Positions 1 through 12,795 of a stretch of DNA of 64,000 nucleotides are shown here, one piece after another. Source of the stretch: Flaccisagitta enflata. Taxonomy: Eukaryota > Chaetognatha > Sagittoidea > Aphragmophora. Positions within the stretch are counted from its first letter, which is position 1. Every line of letters starts with the position of its first letter. The position numbers and the translations under genes are program-made. Under the pieces are notes generated by a model that had not been told where the DNA came from, searched no databases, and was given only the letters and a program-made list of their open reading frames with translations. The stretch lies in NCBI GenBank assembly GCA_965153355.1, contig OZ231126.1, forward strand, positions 95,604,001 to 95,668,000. Direction: 5' to 3'.

Positions 1-860
1 CCCTATGCTCAGAATTTGATACTCTCTCAGATCATAGAAAAAAATATTCTGATACTTAAAATGTGTTCAACTATGTTATTTCTATCATAATCAGAGTAAT
101 ATAAGTGTAACAGGGTGTTAACACATTAGGACACTCTCTTCAAAATCAATATCTCCAGCTAGAATTGACATTAAGGTCAGAAATTATGCATGTAACTTGG
201 GTTATGTCTGTACTAAAGGGGGAAAAAAAAATTTTCAATAACACCTAAGATATTGCTATTCAGAGTATAGTATAATAAAATGTGTCAAAATAAAAAAAAA
301 CAATCATTTTGAATAAAAAATGACAACTGGTCACCATCAAATCTTTACTTCTTCCTTAGGGATTGCAATTAAACAAAATTGACCTATAGTTGGGTAGGCT
401 TAATGATCTTTTAATGTCTTTTTCATAGTAGTTTTGAGTATGACATCAGTGTGACATAAAAAAGGGTGTGATTTTGGCCTATTTTTTACTATAAAGCTGA
501 TAGAAATTTTAAGTATGAAGGATTTTAGCTAGGCCTTGAATCGCAAGTAATGTGTTACAACAGCTTTCATCATGAAAAAAAGTATAAGCATAATAAAAAA
601 AATAAATCTTTGCCTATTATATCATGAATTTCAGCTGGGCCGGTTTATTGTGGAAATGACCGTGAACAGATAGAAGTATTCTCGTGCAGAGGGAACAGAT
701 AGAAGAGTGATCATGCAAAGGGTGTAGACGACAAGATATGTGGCCATATATATTGCCTCCGTACTGTGTCAGATCAGAAAATGGGCGGACACGTGGCCAC
801 ACGACCCTGTAACACGAACATCCTATCGAAAGCGACTAAAAAGACGAGGATCCTCTTCAT
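1..860. other. AT-rich unique sequence, no gene seen
   Basis: The stretch is AT-rich with scattered A-runs. I see no long non-repetitive open frame, tandem repeat or inverted repeat in it. Confidence 0.5.
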
Positions 861-920
861 GTTGTTGTTGTTGCTGTTGTTGTTGTTGCTGTTGCTGTTG
901 CTGTTGCTGTTGTTGTTGTT

Positions 921-1007
<87 letters not shown>

Positions 1008-1029
1008 GGTGTTGGTGCTGTTGTTGTTG
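861..1029 (+). repeat. (TTG)n microsatellite with CTG interruptions
   Basis: About 56 TTG triplets run without length change, with CTG variants in the left third and GTG near the right end. Frames through it read poly-Leu, poly-Cys or (on minus) poly-Thr. No flanking coding signal supports translation. Confidence 0.95.
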
Positions 1030-1398
1030 CCCTTTTCATGTATTGATGAGGCGATTAGAATGCGACTGTCGTGCGTCTAAAAGGCACAATTACCCAATGA
1101 CCGTATTAGCATTTCTATCAGCGCGCGTGAGACGTGACTTGACTGTCAGCGTCCATGTCTCTCTTGATATGAATCTCTTTTTTTTTTTCTTTGCTATTTA
1201 GTGATAAGATATTTTGTTGCTTTGTAACACTATATTTTTGTTAGTCCGCCAGGGGAGGGGGGGGGCAGTGAGTTTGTTCGTGTGCAGAAAGAAACTGACC
1301 GAACGAATTGAAAGAGGCTGCAAGCATTAAGCACGCAAATAGCGTTGGCCTAAGGTTGCTCACTCATGCAGAGCAATGCTACCGTACCTGGACCATTC

Positions 1399-2262
<864 letters not shown>

Positions 2263-2266
2263 GAGA

Positions 2267-2362
<96 letters not shown>

Positions 2363-2380
2363 ACAGACAGACAGACAGAG
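2263..2380 (+). repeat. (GA)n followed by (GACA)n
   Basis: About 95 bp of GA runs into a GACA block. Read on the minus strand this is again CTGT-type repeat 5' of CT. Confidence 0.95.
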
Positions 2381-2465
2381 ACACACGCACACACACTTAA
2401 AGACCAAGAGGAAAAAGAGACACAGAGAGACAGAAATTGAATAACAAAAACAAACAAGCAGTTAA

Positions 2466-2723
2466 TCAGACATCAAGAGATGCACACTCGAAAGAACATG
2501 CACAGAAAAAAAGACTCCCATTTACGAGAGCCGCCTTTATTGGTACCCTTCTCCCCCATACTCCTACCATATCTTGAAGCTGCATTCTGCCAACCCAGCG
2601 TCCACTTGTATGTATACCGATTGTTTTGCTGATATCAACTAGTCCTCGAATCTTACCCATTATTCTTCTCTCGACTTCTTCGAGTACTTTCGCTGCCTGT
2701 GCCTCATTCCCTCCTGCCTTTCT
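2466..2723 (-). CDS. exon-like open frame, hypothetical protein fragment
   Basis: This open frame of about 85 codons is not low-complexity, which is unusual here. It begins after a stop at 2724-2726 and reads as a plausible globular segment. An amphipathic Glu/Arg/Lys helix (NEAQAAKVLEEVERRIMGK) is followed by a mixed segment with GIHTSGRWVGRMQ. No start codon is obvious at the upstream edge, so it would be an internal exon. A possible acceptor AG precedes the gagggaatg segment, but without a strong pyrimidine tract. A GTAGGA donor-like site lies within the frame at the DMVG residues, so the true exon may be shorter. I do not recognise the family, and chance openness is possible at this length. 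Confidence 0.3.
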   Translation of the reverse strand, partial: RKAGGNEAQAAKVLEEVERRIMGKIRGLVDISKTIGIHTSGRWVGRMQLQDMVGVWGRRVPIKAALVNGSLFFCACSFECASLDV

Positions 2724-2818
2724 TTACTAGACATCAACTATCTTACAACATCTACATTCATCCCGGCCTTTTCATGCAACTGGGGAACGCTCTCATTTTC
2801 ATCATTAAATTCCTTTTT

Positions 2819-3011
2819 AGTCGCGTGCTACGCGACTCTAGACCCCGCTTTGTCGGTCCGTCCGTCGGTCCGTCCGTTGTTCGGTCACGCTATACTTTTT
2901 TTGGGTTTTTGAGGTCTATGGCCTCACTGCTCCCGCCTGAGTGATTAAGTGACCTAAAAAACGGCCCCTGCCCAACCGCACGCGACTGGGGTAGCCGTGT
3001 ATCCGGCCTTG
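2819..3011 (-). mobile_element. hairpin element, subfamily A
   Basis: On the minus strand it runs from CAAGGCCGGATACACGG, through the 5' motif AGTCGCGTG and GGGCAGGGGCC, then a GGAC-type tetranucleotide array, to the terminal hairpin AGTCGCGTAGCACGCGACT. It sits between T-runs (ttttt on the left, tttttc on the right). There is no coding capacity. Confidence 0.85.
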
Positions 3012-3066
3012 TTTTTCTTCTCTTTGTCGTTTTCAGTGCGATCTTTCTCATGAGTAATGATGTCTT

Positions 3067-3067
3067 C

Positions 3068-3154
<87 letters not shown>

Positions 3155-3157
3155 TCC
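3067..3157 (+). repeat. (TTTC)n microsatellite
   Basis: A nearly pure tetranucleotide tract of about 22 units. Confidence 0.95.
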
Positions 3158-3176
3158 TTTCTCTTAACTTCTCTCC

Positions 3177-3262
3177 TTTGTTTCTTTGTTTCTTTGTTTC
3201 TTTGTTTCTTTGTTTCTTTGTTTCTTTGTTTCTTTGTTTCTTTGTTTCTTTGTTTCTTTCTT
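3177..3262 (+). repeat. (TTTGTTTC)n, 8-bp unit
   Basis: About ten copies of an 8-bp unit alternate TTTG and TTTC between two pure TTTC arrays. This looks like a variant dimer amplified as a unit. Confidence 0.9.
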
Positions 3263-3292
3263 TTTTTGTTTCTTGTTTCCTTTCTTTTTACG

Positions 3293-3440
<148 letters not shown>

Positions 3441-3620
3441 TCTTTCCTTTCTTTCCTTTCTTTCCTTTCTTTCCTTTCTTTTCCTTCCTTTCTTTCCTTA
3501 TTCTCCTTTTTCTCCTTTCTTTCCTTTTCTTTTCCTTCCTTTCTTTCCTTATTCTCCTTTCTTTCCTTTCTTTTCCTTCCTTTCTTTCCTTATTCTCCTT
3601 TCTTTCCTTTCTTTCCTTTT
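3441..3620 (+). repeat. degenerate CTTTCCTTT pyrimidine array
   Basis: The TTTC tract decays into CTTTC/CTTTT variants. A longer segment of about 50 bp ending ccttattctcctttc recurs three times. Confidence 0.8.
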
Positions 3621-3730
3621 TCTCTGTTATTCGACCAATAGGAAAAGCTTTTCCTATTGAATGATTTCTTTAACTTGATTGTTTCTTTATTGCCTCCATC
3701 CTCTTTTGAAGTTATCAAAGACCGACTAAC

Positions 3731-4305
3731 CTTCTCGTCTGCGGCTCTTGATTCCATTTCCGGAGGCGACTCTGGAAAGTAAGGATATTTCGCCGTTGAC
3801 GACGTCAAATTCGCCGTTGACGACGTCAAATTCGCCGGCGAAGACGCCGCCGAAGTCGCCGCCGAAGTCGCCGATGCCGATGCATTTTCCTTCTCCGACA
3901 TCGTCGTCGTCGTCCTCGTCGTCGTCTTCGTCTTTACTTTCGTCAGCGAATGAGCATCGACGTCGTCGACGTCAATCTTGACGTCATTTCGCGGGTAATC
4001 GAGACTGTCAACGATTTTTGCGGCTTCCGGCGCCGTCGGTGAGTTCCCAACATCTTCGTCGATAACGAGGCGCTTCTGACGTCTGAGTTGAGGCGTCGGC
4101 GACGTTGTTTTCGTTTTTGACGTTGTCGTTGTTATCAGCGGCAGTGATTGTGGCGCCGGTGGCGCCGGTGGCTGTGGTGGAGGCGTGGGCGTGGAGGCCG
4201 TCCGGGGCTGGGGCGAAGGAGAGGCGTGGCGCGAGGAAGAAGAAGAAGACGAACCGCCTACGCGAGCGCCATCAATTCCGCTGCGGGAAATCGGGAAACT
4301 AATGC
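3731..4305 (-). CDS. internal exon candidate, Ser/Thr/Pro-rich disordered protein
   Basis: This is the best coding candidate in the window, a 575-bp GC-rich island open in one minus-strand frame. At its upstream edge a long (CT)n tract ends in CAACAG|GC, a textbook polypyrimidine tract and 3' splice site. At its downstream edge AAG|GTTAGT is a good 5' splice site (intron from 3730 downward). The protein is disordered: a Ser run, then Pro-rich PPPQPPAPPAPQ, a Thr/Lys section, a mixed charged section (RRQKRLVIDEDVGNSP, KIVDSLDYPRNDVKIDVDD), then Ala/Ser-rich repeats with ANLTSST twice. No domain is recognised. The frame stays open upstream through the (CT)n tract as poly-Ser-Leu and downstream to 3590, but I treat both as non-coding because splice sites bound the complex part. 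Microsatellite-driven openness is the main alternative. Confidence 0.5.
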
Positions 4306-4307
4306 CT

Positions 4308-4409
<102 letters not shown>

Positions 4410-4804
4410 GAGTCAAACGGTGGCAGCACCCTTGTGAAAACACACAGCCTGTGAGGGAAAGACACATACAGATACACAGATACAACTCCGCCCAACCCCC
4501 ACCCCACATACACACAAACAAATGAGACAGGAAGCATCGGCGATTGGTCATTTTGAGGTGATATCCCCATGCATCACAACCAACCCCTCACCCTTCCTCC
4601 CAAAGAAAACAAAACAAATTTATAAGCTTATTGACCTGATATTGGCCTGCGTAGAATTGTTGTCTTCTCCTCCTCCTCTTCCTCCTCCTCTTCCTCCTCC
4701 TCCTTCTCCTCTTCCTCCTTCTGCCACAGTTGTCGTTTTCGGTCGCGTACTTCCGCTTCATCCGCTTCTTCCTCTTCTTCCACTTCCCGCTTTCGCTTAA
4801 AGAC

Positions 4805-4805
4805 G

Positions 4806-4899
<94 letters not shown>
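4805..4899 (+). repeat. (TTG)n microsatellite
   Basis: A pure tract of about 31 triplets, preceded by a CCTCCTCTT-rich pyrimidine stretch at 4665-4720. Confidence 0.95.
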
Positions 4900-4901
<2 letters not shown>

Positions 4902-5061
4902 TGGCTGGCGTTGGCGTTCAAATCTAATAGAAAAGCAGAAAAGAAAAAAAAACTTAGATTTAGTGATGAGTTTATTCTATATGAAAGATGATATCAAATG
5001 TGAGAAAATGACTTAAGAGAAGACTTAAGAAAAGAATCATTCGTTCAGTGAAAAATAAGTA

Positions 5062-5238
5062 CAGTTAAACCCCGCTCTAACGGACTCGCCACCAATGGAA
5101 TTCCGCCTAAAGCAGATGCAAATTCATGATCCCGTCAAACTTATTTCTTTTATTTTCTTTGTTGGCAATAACAGAAGTTCACCTATAACAGAAAAAAAAT
5201 GTTGGTCCCCAGAAAACCGTTAGAGCGGGGTTCAACTG
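5062..5238. mobile_element. pogo-like MITE with TA target duplication
   Basis: A 177-bp element. The left end CAGTTAAACCCCGCTCTAAC and the inverted right end (CAGTTGAACCCCGCTCTAAC on the opposite strand) form terminal inverted repeats of about 24 bp, flanked by TA on both sides. TA duplication and CAGTxGAACC ends are known for pogo/Tigger-type elements of the Tc1/mariner superfamily. There is no transposase frame. Confidence 0.85.
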
Positions 5239-5372
5239 TACAGTGCTGTGATGTTTACACGTAAGAGATGATAAATGCAAAACTTGGCGTCTTGGGCTCT
5301 TTGATAATCCACGGCCTTTCATGCTAATTCTCATGCCAATCAACATTAAATGCATTCATACAGCTGATGCAT

Positions 5373-5473
<101 letters not shown>

Positions 5474-5559
5474 TGCGTTCTTTTTTTCCCTGTACACCTT
5501 TTCTCCTCTGATTCAAATGCAAATTCGTCTCTTTTGGCACATACCAGCTATTCTGACGT

Positions 5560-5745
5560 TTAGCAGGTTGAAAGAGAAACCGCCGGAAAATACCGACTAA
5601 GGAAGACCGCCGGAAAATTCCGGCGGTTTCCTCCGCCAACGTGAAAACATACCGGCAGTTTGGGGTAAAAAAGAAGTATTACCGGCGGAAGGAAGAGAAA
5701 AAAAATAAAAGAATCTGGCGCTGGCTAAATACCGACAAAAACCCC
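5560..5745. other. CCGG-dense segment with CCGGCGG palindrome
   Basis: CCGG occurs about six times in roughly 180 bp, including an inverted pair around 5609-5633 (gccggaaaattccggc). No convincing coding frame is seen. Confidence 0.5.
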
Positions 5746-5749
5746 GGCC

Positions 5750-5776
5750 AAAAAAAAAGAAAAAAAAAAAAAAAAA
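5750..5776 (+). repeat. A-rich run
   Basis: Nearly pure A, broken by a single G. Confidence 0.9.
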
Positions 5777-5815
5777 CTCCCAGCAAACATTACGCCTCGC
5801 ATGTACGGATTTCTC

Positions 5816-5862
5816 TTCTACTTCCTTCTTCTTTTTCTTTTTCTTTCCTTTTTTTCTTCTTC

Positions 5863-5894
<32 letters not shown>

Positions 5895-6006
5895 CTTCTT
5901 CTTCTTCTTCTTCTTCTTCTTCTTCTTCTTCTTCTTCTTCTTCAATTTCTTTTTCTTTTTCTTCTTCTTTTTTTTCTTTTTCTTTTTCTTTTTCTTTTTC
6001 TTTTTG
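5816..6006 (+). repeat. (TTC)n followed by (TTTTTC)n
   Basis: About 27 TTC triplets decay into a TTTTTC hexamer array. The strand is almost purine-free. Confidence 0.9.
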
Positions 6007-6079
6007 ACTTTTTCGTCTTCTCCTCCTTCTTTCACTTCTTCTCCTTCTTCTGCCAGTTTTCTCCTCTCTAAACTCGTCT

Positions 6080-6190
6080 TCTCCTTCTTTTTCTTCTTCT
6101 TCTTCTTCCTCTTCCTCTTCTTCTTCTTCTTCTTCTTCTTCTTCTTCTTCTTCTTCTTCTTCTTTTTCTTTTTCTTCTTCTTCTTTTTCC
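6080..6190 (+). repeat. (TTC)n microsatellite
   Basis: A second TTC tract with CCTCTTCC variants at its left edge. Confidence 0.9.
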
Positions 6191-6296
6191 AGCCTTTTTT
6201 TTCCTCTCTTAACTCCGGGCAGCGAGCGGCTCAACCACCGGGTGGCGGTTTAAACCGTTTATGATAATGAAGCGAGAGAGATAGATAGACAGATGG

Positions 6297-6520
<224 letters not shown>

Positions 6521-6547
6521 ATAAAGGCATGCGTTAACAGGTGACAG

Positions 6548-6987
<440 letters not shown>

Positions 6988-7088
6988 CGGCAGGTTCTCG
7001 GCGGCGGCTTTTCGGCGACTCGCGAAACTCATTGAGGAGAGTCATATTTGATGAATTTGAGGCGTCTCATTTGTATACGTTTATTAGT

Positions 7089-7305
7089 TCATTCATTCAT
7101 TCATTCATTCATTCTTTCTTTCTTTCTTTCTTTCTTTATTCATTCATTCATTCATTCATTCATTCATTCATTCATTCATTCATTCATTCATTCATTCATT
7201 CATTCATTCATTCATTTTCATTCATTCATTCATTCATTCATTCATTCATTCATTCATTCATTCATTCATTCATTCATTCATTCATTCATTCATTCATTCA
7301 TTCAT
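7089..7305 (+). repeat. (ATTC)n microsatellite with internal (TTTC)n block
   Basis: A tetranucleotide array of more than 50 units. A short TTTC block at about 7113-7137 and one TTTC variant at 7214 interrupt it. Confidence 0.95.
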
Positions 7306-7503
7306 GCAGTCTTGTATCTCTCCACTTGCCTCACAACCTTGATGGCGACGACATCAGCTAACAGGAAGTAAAACGAAACCCGCGCTGTAAAATCACATGA
7401 ACTTGAAGTGAACCTCAGCACTCATCAAAGTCATCATCCACTTCAATTCTGTTGAATTTCGGTTGTAAGGTAACAATAATTTGCCCTTTTAGTATTGAAG
7501 TGA

Positions 7504-7555
7504 GCATTAGTGTTTTGGGTCAGGCTCAGAGTCAATGTTTGCAAAGTTAGTTTTT
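7504..7555 (+). repeat. direct repeat, left copy
   Basis: About 52 bp starting gcattagtgttttgggtca and ending at gttttt. It recurs at 8033-8082 with one 2-bp difference and one substitution, so the two copies bracket the foldback element at 7556-7997. Confidence 0.85.
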
Positions 7556-7997
7556 GGGCAGCGGCCCCGAAGGGGCCGATGACCTATGCTTTCACACATA
7601 GGGGAAATTTTTTCTTCTCCTTCTTCCCCTCCGAAGCTCATATCCTGGCCTAAATTCTATCCTTGAGGCCCAAATCTTAGTCTCTAGGCCCAAATTCTAG
7701 ACTCAAAGCCCAAATCCCAGCGTCGAGTCTCAATTCCCGGCCTCAAATCCCAGCCTCAAATCCCAGCCTAACCCTAACCCTCTGGAGGGTCATATCCCAG
7801 CCTCGAGGGTCACATCCCAGCCTCAAGCCTCAAATCCCAGCCTCGAGGCTCAAATGGCAGCCTCGAGGCTAAAATCACAGCATCATGGCTTGAATCACAG
7901 CCTTGAGGCTCAAATCCCATTATTGATGCTCAAATTCAATCCTAGAGCTTCAAAACTTACTAAGCATAGGTCATGGGCCCCTTTGGGGCCGCTGCCC
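7556..7997 (-). mobile_element. foldback element, type 1
   Basis: The left end GGGCAGCGGCCCCGAAGGGG and the inverted right end (ccccttt..ggggccgctgccc) are each followed inward by a shared gacctatgctt motif. Between them lies a degenerate array of about 20-bp units built on AAATCCCAGCCTCGAGGC. There is no open frame of interest. The flank on the right (ctctcacc) marks this copy as minus relative to the copies at 37-40 kb. Confidence 0.85.
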
Positions 7998-8032
7998 CTC
8001 TCACCTTCACACTGACCTACACTAACACAGGG

Positions 8033-8082
8033 GCATTAGTGTTTTGGGTCACTCAGAGTCAATGTTTGCAAAGTGAGTTTTT
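8033..8082 (+). repeat. direct repeat, right copy
   Basis: The right-hand partner of the 7504-7555 repeat. It directly precedes the hairpin element at 8091. Confidence 0.85.
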
Positions 8083-8090
8083 CTAAGTAA

Positions 8091-8287
8091 CAGGGCCAAC
8101 ACCTATAAGTCGCGTGCGAGACTTACATAATTGCATAATGACTTAAAATGATTTAGAATGACTTAGAATGACTTAAAGAAATAAAATTGATAAAAAAAGT
8201 AAAAGTGTGATGGACCTACCGACGGATGGACAGACGGACGGACGGACCGACAGACAAAGCCGGGTGTAGAGTCGCGTGCACGCGACT
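8091..8287 (+). mobile_element. hairpin element, divergent subfamily A
   Basis: The 5' region differs from the usual GGATACACGG form but keeps AGTCGCGTGCGAG. The middle holds an atgacttaga-type repeat, then GGAC-type units. The 3' end is the perfect 16-bp palindrome GTCGCGTGCACGCGAC followed by TAGAAA. Confidence 0.75.
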
Positions 8288-8528
8288 AGAAACTAGGAGT
8301 GTGGGCTGATATGGCATCTCTCTTTTTTTTCCGTGTGGGTATAGTGACGGATGTTGTTCCACTTGTCAAGTAATGGGAAATTTTTCTGTTTATATATAAA
8401 TATTTCCTCGTGTTTAAACGATCTTATTTAAACATTTCGTACGTACGTCAAAATGAGTTCGAGACTATTTGGTGAGATAGAAAAAGTGAGGAAAAATCAG
8501 CTTAAATACAGAGCAGAACAGTAAAAGA

Positions 8529-8549
8529 GAGAAAGAAAGAAAGAAAGAT

Positions 8550-8648
<99 letters not shown>

Positions 8649-8669
8649 AGAAAAAAAAAAAAAAAAAAA
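8529..8669 (+). repeat. (GAAA)n followed by an A-run
   Basis: About 30 tetranucleotide units run into roughly 19 A residues. Confidence 0.95.
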
Positions 8670-8794
8670 GAAGAGAAACGATGGAAAATAGCGAAAAGAG
8701 ATTCCATCATTAAAAAACAATCAAAACTCTTTTTCGCTGGCGTGTGAATGAAGAGGAAAAGTACGAGTGATTAGGAAAAATGAAAAGCAGTGAA

Positions 8795-8799
<5 letters not shown>

Positions 8800-8840
<41 letters not shown>

Positions 8841-9000
8841 TGACAGAGATGAGAAATGAGAAGCAGAGCAAGGGAAAAGGGTTGTTTTTAAGACAGAACA
8901 GCATGCGCAAAAAGTGGGTAACTGGATAGGGAAAGAGGGAGAGAGACAGACGGACAGAAAGACAGACAGACAGACAGATGTACAGACAGACGGGCGGAAA
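8800..9000 (+). repeat. (GACA)n blocks
   Basis: A pure GACA block at 8800-8841 and a degenerate GACAGAC block at 8943-9000 are separated by unique sequence. Confidence 0.8.
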
Positions 9001-9097
9001 GACAAATAGACAGAGGTACATAAAAAAGACGCACAGACAGACGAAAAAAAAGATGCTATTCATTGAAATACATTTATTCAGCATATGTCAGCATTGA

Positions 9098-9100
<3 letters not shown>

Positions 9101-9144
<44 letters not shown>
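9101..9144 (+). repeat. (CT)n microsatellite
   Basis: A pure tract of about 22 units. Confidence 0.95.
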
Positions 9145-9148
<4 letters not shown>

Positions 9149-9263
9149 TCTCCACTTGCTCAACCTTCAATGAATGTATACATCTCGACTTTCTCGTTTG
9201 GAGCCACATCTAATTTTGACAACCGCCGCTAGAGGGGCGTTTCAATCGACAACGGTTGCGTTT

Positions 9264-10030
9264 GGGTGTGTCAATAGGCAATATTTTTTCATCTGAACAT
9301 CTTTGTTAGAAACCATGAGGCTAATAATTATAAAATGTTTACCATTTGAAAACAATTTTACACAAAATCCTTATATACTTTAATGATCAAAAACCATTTT
9401 GCATAAGACGGCTTCCCTCCGAAGGCAACATTTGTGTTTCAAAGAAGGTCAAAATAGAAAAAATGTGCAAATGAAAATGCAAAAATAAGTGGATAAAGAT
9501 GATTAAGATGGCTCAGATATGATATTTAAAAGAAAAATTTGCATTGATTTAGCAAAAGGACCAAGTTTAGCCAATGTTACCAAAAAAATTGTTTTGAAAA
9601 TTTGTACTTATTTCATATTTGGTCACTGAGAGGGGGCTGGTCGAAATTCTAAATTTGCATAGGAAATGAAAAAATGAAATAACAAAGAACATAGTTCTCT
9701 TCCCAAATCAATTACAGAGAGAACTATGTTTTTCATAATGCAAAATTTCCCTGTGTTTGGCTTTCTTAGAATTTCGACCTCAGAAAATGAAAAAAAGTGT
9801 AAGGAGAAATTCACTAAAAAACATAATTTTCTTGCATGTTTTCATGTGATTCGCTTAGTTCAAATTACATTTTAAGTAAGAATATGATAAAAATGTATGC
9901 ACCAAATATCCTTAGAGATAATTTGTCCACTGAAAGCATTCCAGCTTAATTATTGGCCTCATATTAATGCAAAAAGTATCATGAAACGCTTCATTTTCCT
10001 TCATAAATTTTCCGTCATAAGGACACACCC
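9264..10030. mobile_element. 767-bp MITE-like element with GGGTGTGTC ends
   Basis: GGGTGTGTC at 9264 faces its inverse GACACACCC at 10022-10030. Further in, an atgaggc(t/c)aataatta motif occurs in both arms in inverted orientation, so the inverted repeat is long but decayed. The right 420 bp is homologous to 42045-42480 (shared blocks around the catagttctctt and gcaaaatttccctg segments). AT-rich and without a transposase frame. Confidence 0.6.
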
Positions 10031-10079
10031 GACTGCTGCGTCGTCAGCACCAGCAAGGAGACAAATGTACGGACATTGA

Positions 10080-10104
10080 TATATATATATATATATATAT
10101 ATAT
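10080..10104. repeat. (AT)n microsatellite
   Basis: About 12 units of AT. Confidence 0.95.
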
Positions 10105-10274
10105 CTGATCATTGTGAAGGTGATTATCTCATCGATTTATAAATTCAGATTGTTTCAACGGTGTACTTTAAAATGGTTTAAGTCTATGTTGCATGTTAAT
10201 GCTATACTTTTCAAATTTCAATGAAATTGGACAAAATGCTGCCACAATCAACGTATAGCCGTCTTATTCCTCCC

Positions 10275-10492
<218 letters not shown>

Positions 10493-10554
10493 CCAGCCCG
10501 TGCGCACTCGACCCTCCTTTTAAGAATCCGCCCTAGTTCTTGCCAAGGCATTTT

Positions 10555-10701
<147 letters not shown>

Positions 10702-10903
10702 GGCACTCACAAAAAAACACGGCGCGTTAGCGTACGTCTTAGTTTTTTTTCCCTCTTTCTCGATTCCATCTTTGGAAATTCTAAGGAATGAGCGAGAATC
10801 TCATGCAGAAGAGGGTTTGGGGAGAAAAGAAGAAAGTAGGAAAGAAAAAAGAGAGTAAGCAAATGCAGAAAAAAGGACAGAAAGAAAAGGAAAAGGACGA
10901 ATG

Positions 10904-11000
10904 AAAAAAGAAGAAGAAGAAGAAGAAGAAGAAGAAGAAGAGGGAGAAGAAGAAGAAGAAGAAGAAGAAGAAGAAGAAGAAGAAGAAGAAGAAGGAGACG
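10904..11000 (+). repeat. (GAA)n microsatellite
   Basis: GAA triplets with GGAGAA interruptions lie within a purine-rich stretch extending to about 11085. Confidence 0.9.
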
Positions 11001-11206
11001 AAGGAGAAGAACGACAACGAAAAAAAAAGAAAGAAAGAGAGGAAAAGAAAGAAGAAAAAAGAAGAGAAAGGAAAAAAAAAGGGGGGGGGGGCGAATAAGA
11101 AGAACGAGGGGAGGAAAAAAAATATGGGAAAAGCAAAAGGGCTGAATGATAGCGCTACCCTCTACGCCGTTCTTCAATCTTGTTAAATGAGTAGCGCAGG
11201 TAGTAA

Positions 11207-11491
11207 GGAATGTAGCCTCAAGGGAATGAATGATAGGGCAAAGTTTTCTCATTCCAATGAAGAGTTAAGTTTTTAACATGAGTGCTTATATTTTTGCCTT
11301 GAGACAGATATGGGCCCCAAGGTAAAAGAACTCAAGACAATTCTGGTAAGGAGGGTAGCCTCACGGAACTGAATTATATGGGAAAGATTTCCAGTGAAGA
11401 GTTAGGTATTCAATATGGGTGCTCAGGTTTTTGCCTTTAGACAGATATGGGTCCCAAGGAAGAAGAACTAAAGAGAATTCAGGTAAGGCGG
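11207..11491 (+). repeat. tandem duplication, about 143-bp unit, two copies
   Basis: The first copy contains agacagatatgggccccaag, and the second contains the same block as gggtcccaag about 143 bp later. Both end with a caattctggtaagg / gaattcaggtaagg segment. The copies are diverged by roughly one fifth. No coding frame is seen, although the second copy ends in a donor-like CAGGTAAG. Confidence 0.75.
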
Positions 11492-11693
11492 TAATGTGGG
11501 GGGCGGGGTGGGGGTATAATTGCCTCACATAAAACCATAGACTAGGGTATCAAATTCATGGGGCCACTGTCAAAAAAAAAAGCGAGCGAAAAGAGGAATA
11601 AAACCTTCTGCCTTTGAAAAGAAAGAATTTGAATTAAGGCCGCTTGCGCAATGGGATGGTTGTGAAAAAAAGTGCCAGTGAAGAATAAGAGAG

Positions 11694-12066
11694 AGCAAGG
11701 TCATTAGACCTAAGTCGCGTGCATCGGCATTCTCACAAAAGGTCAGACCGACAGACAAGCAGACAGACTGGAATTTTCAAAAGGACCTCTGAATTAGAGG
11801 TCTCCACCTCCCAGTGTTCAAAAGTGTAAAAAACGCAAAATATGCCTTTAAAATAATTTGTGATGGACGGATGGACGGATGGATGGATGGACGGATGGAC
11901 GGATGGACGGATGGATGGATGGACGGATGGATGGATGGATGGACGGATGGATGGATGGATGAACCGATGAACAGACGGATGAATGGATGGACCGACGGAC
12001 CAACGGACCGACGGACCAACAGACCGACGGACCGAAAATAGCTTATAGAGTCGCTTAGCACGCGAC
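11694..12066 (+). mobile_element. hairpin element with expanded internal (GATG/GACG)n array
   Basis: The 5' motif AGTCGCGTGCATCGG sits near 11712 and the 3' hairpin AGTCGCTTAGCACGCGACT ends at about 12066, followed by AAAAAAG. The internal tetranucleotide array is expanded to about 160 bp (11864-12030). An ACCTCTGAATTAGAGGT hairpin lies in the middle. At about 370 bp it is longer than typical copies. Confidence 0.7.
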
Positions 12067-12313
12067 TAAAAAAGAGACAGAGAGCGAGAGAGAGGAATAG
12101 CGGAAAAAAAAAAAGAAGATACAAATTCCCTGACACCTCTTCATCTCTCGGCACATTAACAGCGGCTCGAAAAAAGCCTAAATGTATTTTGCCATTAAAT
12201 TGATTACTTCATACATAAAAGTTATAAATCTCGGGCAGAAAAAGGGGGAATTTCAGCGTCCTTGTCAAGTGGATGAAAGCCACGAGAATGAGACACGAAG
12301 ATGAGAAGGACGG

Positions 12314-12466
<153 letters not shown>

Positions 12467-12659
12467 TAAAAAAGTAAAAGAAAGACTGACTCTAAAAGAA
12501 GCACTCCTAGAGACAGACACGTATAAAGCAAGTAAAGAAATAGTAAGATAGAAAGGAATAGTAAACGAGAGGAAGCGAGCATACTGAAGCTAGTAGCCGA
12601 AAAACGATGAGATGAGTGAATTTCTACAAACGAAGCGCCGAATCGAGAGCCCGAATTCA

Positions 12660-12745
12660 CCACTCAAATTCGCCGCCCGAATTCGCCGCCCGAATTCGCC
12701 GCCCGAATTCGCCGCCCGAATTCGCCGCCCGAATTCGCCCCAGGA
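12660..12745 (+). repeat. 13-bp minisatellite GAATTCGCCGCCC
   Basis: About six head-to-tail copies, each carrying an EcoRI-type GAATTC palindrome. The GC content is much higher than the surroundings. Confidence 0.9.
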
Positions 12746-12795
12746 ATCCGGCGCCAACGCGCGCATATAGATAAACGCTAGAACTAACTCTCAAT

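Noticed and set aside
7768-7780. CCCTAACCCTAA-like telomere motif
   Set aside because: Only about two units, and it falls within the foldback array where CCTAACCC arises from unit variants.
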